DNA of 5,917 bases from Candidatus Coatesbacteria bacterium RBG_13_66_14 (lineage in GTDB: Bacteria > RBG-13-66-14), in the NCBI GenBank assembly GCA_001774505.1, contig MFAF01000041.1:1-5917 (forward strand), given 5' to 3'. The notes beneath the pieces were generated by a model. It ran no database searches and was not told where the DNA came from. It saw only the letters and a program-made list of their open reading frames with translations. A program made the position numbers and the translations under genes. This document shows positions 4,991-5,917 of this stretch, one piece after another (the stretch's first letter is position 1; each line of letters starts with the position of its first letter).

Positions 4991-4995
4991 GGAGG
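4991..4995 (+). promoter_or_regulatory. Ribosome binding site that decides the GTG start at 5001
   Basis: GGAGG lies five bases before GTG 5001. In-frame starts further upstream (about 4908) would translate the repeat cluster and place the signal peptide internally, so they are rejected. An extended -10-like TGGTATTCT at 4963-4971 may supply the promoter, but this is weak. Confidence 0.8.
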
Positions 4996-5000
4996 CCCAA

Positions 5001-5609
5001 GTGAGGCGGATCGCTGTCGTTCTTCTCCTTGCGGCGCTGGCCGCCGGGGCGCTGGAGGTGGGCGTGACCCTCTCCGCGAGGGGTCTCTTCGCCCTGGAGG
5101 CGCCCTACTCCTTCGATTCCTTCTGGGACCAGGCCGTCGAGACCGGCGTGCGGTACGGCTTCGGCTTCATGCTCAATCTGCACCTGGGCGGCGGCTTCGC
5201 CCTGGGGCCCTGCGTCTGCGGCACCTTCTTCACCGACGACATCTCCCTGGACGACCCCTACTCGGACTACGACCACGACTACGCCTACGACTGGACCGAA
5301 TTTTTCTTCGGGCTGGGGGCGCGCTACGATTTCGTCACAAAGGGCAGCTACCGCCCCTGGGTCCGCGTCGCCGGCGGCTACCTCTCCACCGACCTCACCG
5401 TCACCGAGAAGGGCGTGGGGACGACGGACTCCTCGGGGGGTGGCTGGGGGGCGGAGGCCGGGCTGGGCCTCGACCTCTACATGGCCGACTACTTCAGCGT
5501 GGGCGTGTCCTGCGAGTACCGCCTGACCGGCGTGGGGGTGGACTCCGAGGTTTTGGCCGACACCGCGTCGGCGCTCGGCGCCGGGGTGAACCTGGGCTTC
5601 TCGTTCTGA
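5001..5609 (+). CDS. Outer-membrane beta-barrel protein (small, OmpX/OmpA-like porin fold)
   Basis: This gene encodes a 202-aa exported protein that probably forms a small barrel in the outer membrane. A short signal peptide (basic MRR, a Leu/Ala-rich core, Ala-X-Ala near residues 14-17) is followed at once by strand-like sequence (LEVGVTLSARGLF). Alternating Gly/aromatic strands continue to the end (YGFGFMLNLHLGGGFALG, EFFFGLGARYDF, PWVRVAGGYLS, GWGAEAGLGLDLYM, YFSVGVSCEYRLTGVGV), and the last strand, GAGVNLGFSF, ends in Phe, the usual C-terminal signal for the BAM assembly machinery. Loops are Asp/Tyr-rich (DDPYSDYDHDYAYD), which is typical of surface loops. About eight strands fit the length. 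GTG is the start, set by GGAGG at 4991-4995. The next gene overlaps the stop and is a paralogue. The specific role is unknown; pore, adhesin or structural functions are all possible. Confidence 0.85.
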   Translation: MRRIAVVLLLAALAAGALEVGVTLSARGLFALEAPYSFDSFWDQAVETGVRYGFGFMLNLHLGGGFALGPCVCGTFFTDDISLDDPYSDYDHDYAYDWTEFFFGLGARYDFVTKGSYRPWVRVAGGYLSTDLTVTEKGVGTTDSSGGGWGAEAGLGLDLYMADYFSVGVSCEYRLTGVGVDSEVLADTASALGAGVNLGFSF

Positions 5610-5917
5610 AGAGGTGCCCCCTGCGCGTAACGGCGATTCTCTTCACCGTCGTTTTTTTAACATCCCAGGCGGCCGCCGCGGGCATCGGCTTCACCGTCGG
5701 CCCGCGGCTCCTCTTTCCGTTCTACAACCCCTACGACCCCGAAACCCTGCTCTGGGAGCCCGACCAGGGCGCCGCATGGGGCTTCGGCGTCAGCCTCGAC
5801 CTGGACCTGTCCCCCGGGCTCACCGTGGGCCCGTACATCGGCGGCCTGTACAACACCGACACATTCTCCGAGGATGTTGACGATACCCTCGTAGAGGGTG
5901 CGTATACCTGGACGGAC
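5606..5917 (+). CDS. Second outer-membrane beta-barrel paralogue, 3'-partial, apparent CTG start
   Basis: The frame gives 104 residues to the window edge. It begins LKRCPLRVTAILFTVVFLTS with a following QAAAA, a clear signal peptide if the first codon is read as Met (basic KR, hydrophobic core, Ala-rich cleavage site). The mature part starts GIGFTVGPRLLFPFYNPY. Its segment WGFGVSLDLDLSPGLTVGPY...GGLYNTDTFSEDVDD...YTWTD lines up with YGFGFMLNLHLGGGFALGP...GTFFTDDISLDD...YDWTE of the preceding protein, so the two are tandem paralogues. No ATG, GTG or TTG exists in this frame near the signal peptide. CTG at 5606, overlapping the previous TGA as CTGA, fits best. No good ribosome site is visible, so translation is probably coupled to the upstream gene. 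A base error or an upstream start fused to the previous gene is an alternative. Confidence 0.75.
   Translation, partial: MKRCPLRVTAILFTVVFLTSQAAAAGIGFTVGPRLLFPFYNPYDPETLLWEPDQGAAWGFGVSLDLDLSPGLTVGPYIGGLYNTDTFSEDVDDTLVEGAYTWTD

Noticed and set aside
5614..5880. Open frame starting GTG 5614 after the barrel gene
   Set aside because: It is Arg/Pro-rich. The frame beginning at 5606 gives a signal peptide and a segment homologous to the preceding barrel protein.

Overview
This window looks like chromosomal DNA from an uncultivated, GC-rich, two-membrane (diderm) bacterium. The support is a strongly G/C-ending codon bias in the main genes, an outer-membrane beta-barrel protein ending in Phe, a lipoprotein with a lipobox, and a truncated secreted surface protein of beta-sandwich domains. 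The general style resembles metagenome-derived candidate phyla such as Coatesbacteria or FCB-type lineages, but no gene here fixes the taxonomy. All supported genes lie on the + strand.

Layout. (1) 1-516 is the end, or nearly all, of a membrane-anchored or exported protein of unknown function, followed by a strong intrinsic terminator at 537-562 and a weaker one at 608-632. (2) About 680-1360 is an AT-rich islet that contrasts sharply with its GC-rich surroundings. It carries a near-consensus sigma70-type promoter (794-822), a small lipoprotein gene with a carboxypeptidase-regulatory-like fold (863-1270) and a symmetric terminator (1285-1315). (3) Directly after the islet, at about 1362, GC-rich coding sequence resumes in mid-protein. 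It is a 5'-truncated surface protein with choice-of-anchor-J-like domains, ending at 2063 before a terminator at 2084-2111. (4) A promoter (2128-2157) drives a complete NAD(P)-dependent aldehyde dehydrogenase (2204-3700) with all catalytic residues present.

(5) 3727-4290 is the most notable region. It is a compact REPtron-like unit in which a REP-associated tyrosine transposase (RAYT, Y1/HUH family) sits between two perfectly matching 28-bp inverted REP sequences, each with the GTAG head and hairpin typical of this system. The transposase reading frame is split once, at an A8 run, and the zero frame there reads exactly as the -1 slippery heptamer A AAA AAC. The gene may be expressed by -1 frameshifting or transcriptional slippage, or it may simply be broken. 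(6) A small cysteine-rich protein gene (4379-4615) follows. It is closed by a second GTAG-headed palindrome of different sequence (4651-4682) that doubles as a terminator, and then by a run of about five C-rich/G-rich hairpin repeats (4684-4960). (7) From 5001 two tandem, paralogous outer-membrane beta-barrel genes begin. The second overlaps the first by CTGA, apparently with a CTG start, and runs off the window.

The genes do not form one pathway. Terminators and promoters separate most of them, and only the two barrel genes look co-translated. The window reads as a patchwork of envelope and surface genes plus one metabolic dehydrogenase, interrupted by repeat-based mobile DNA.
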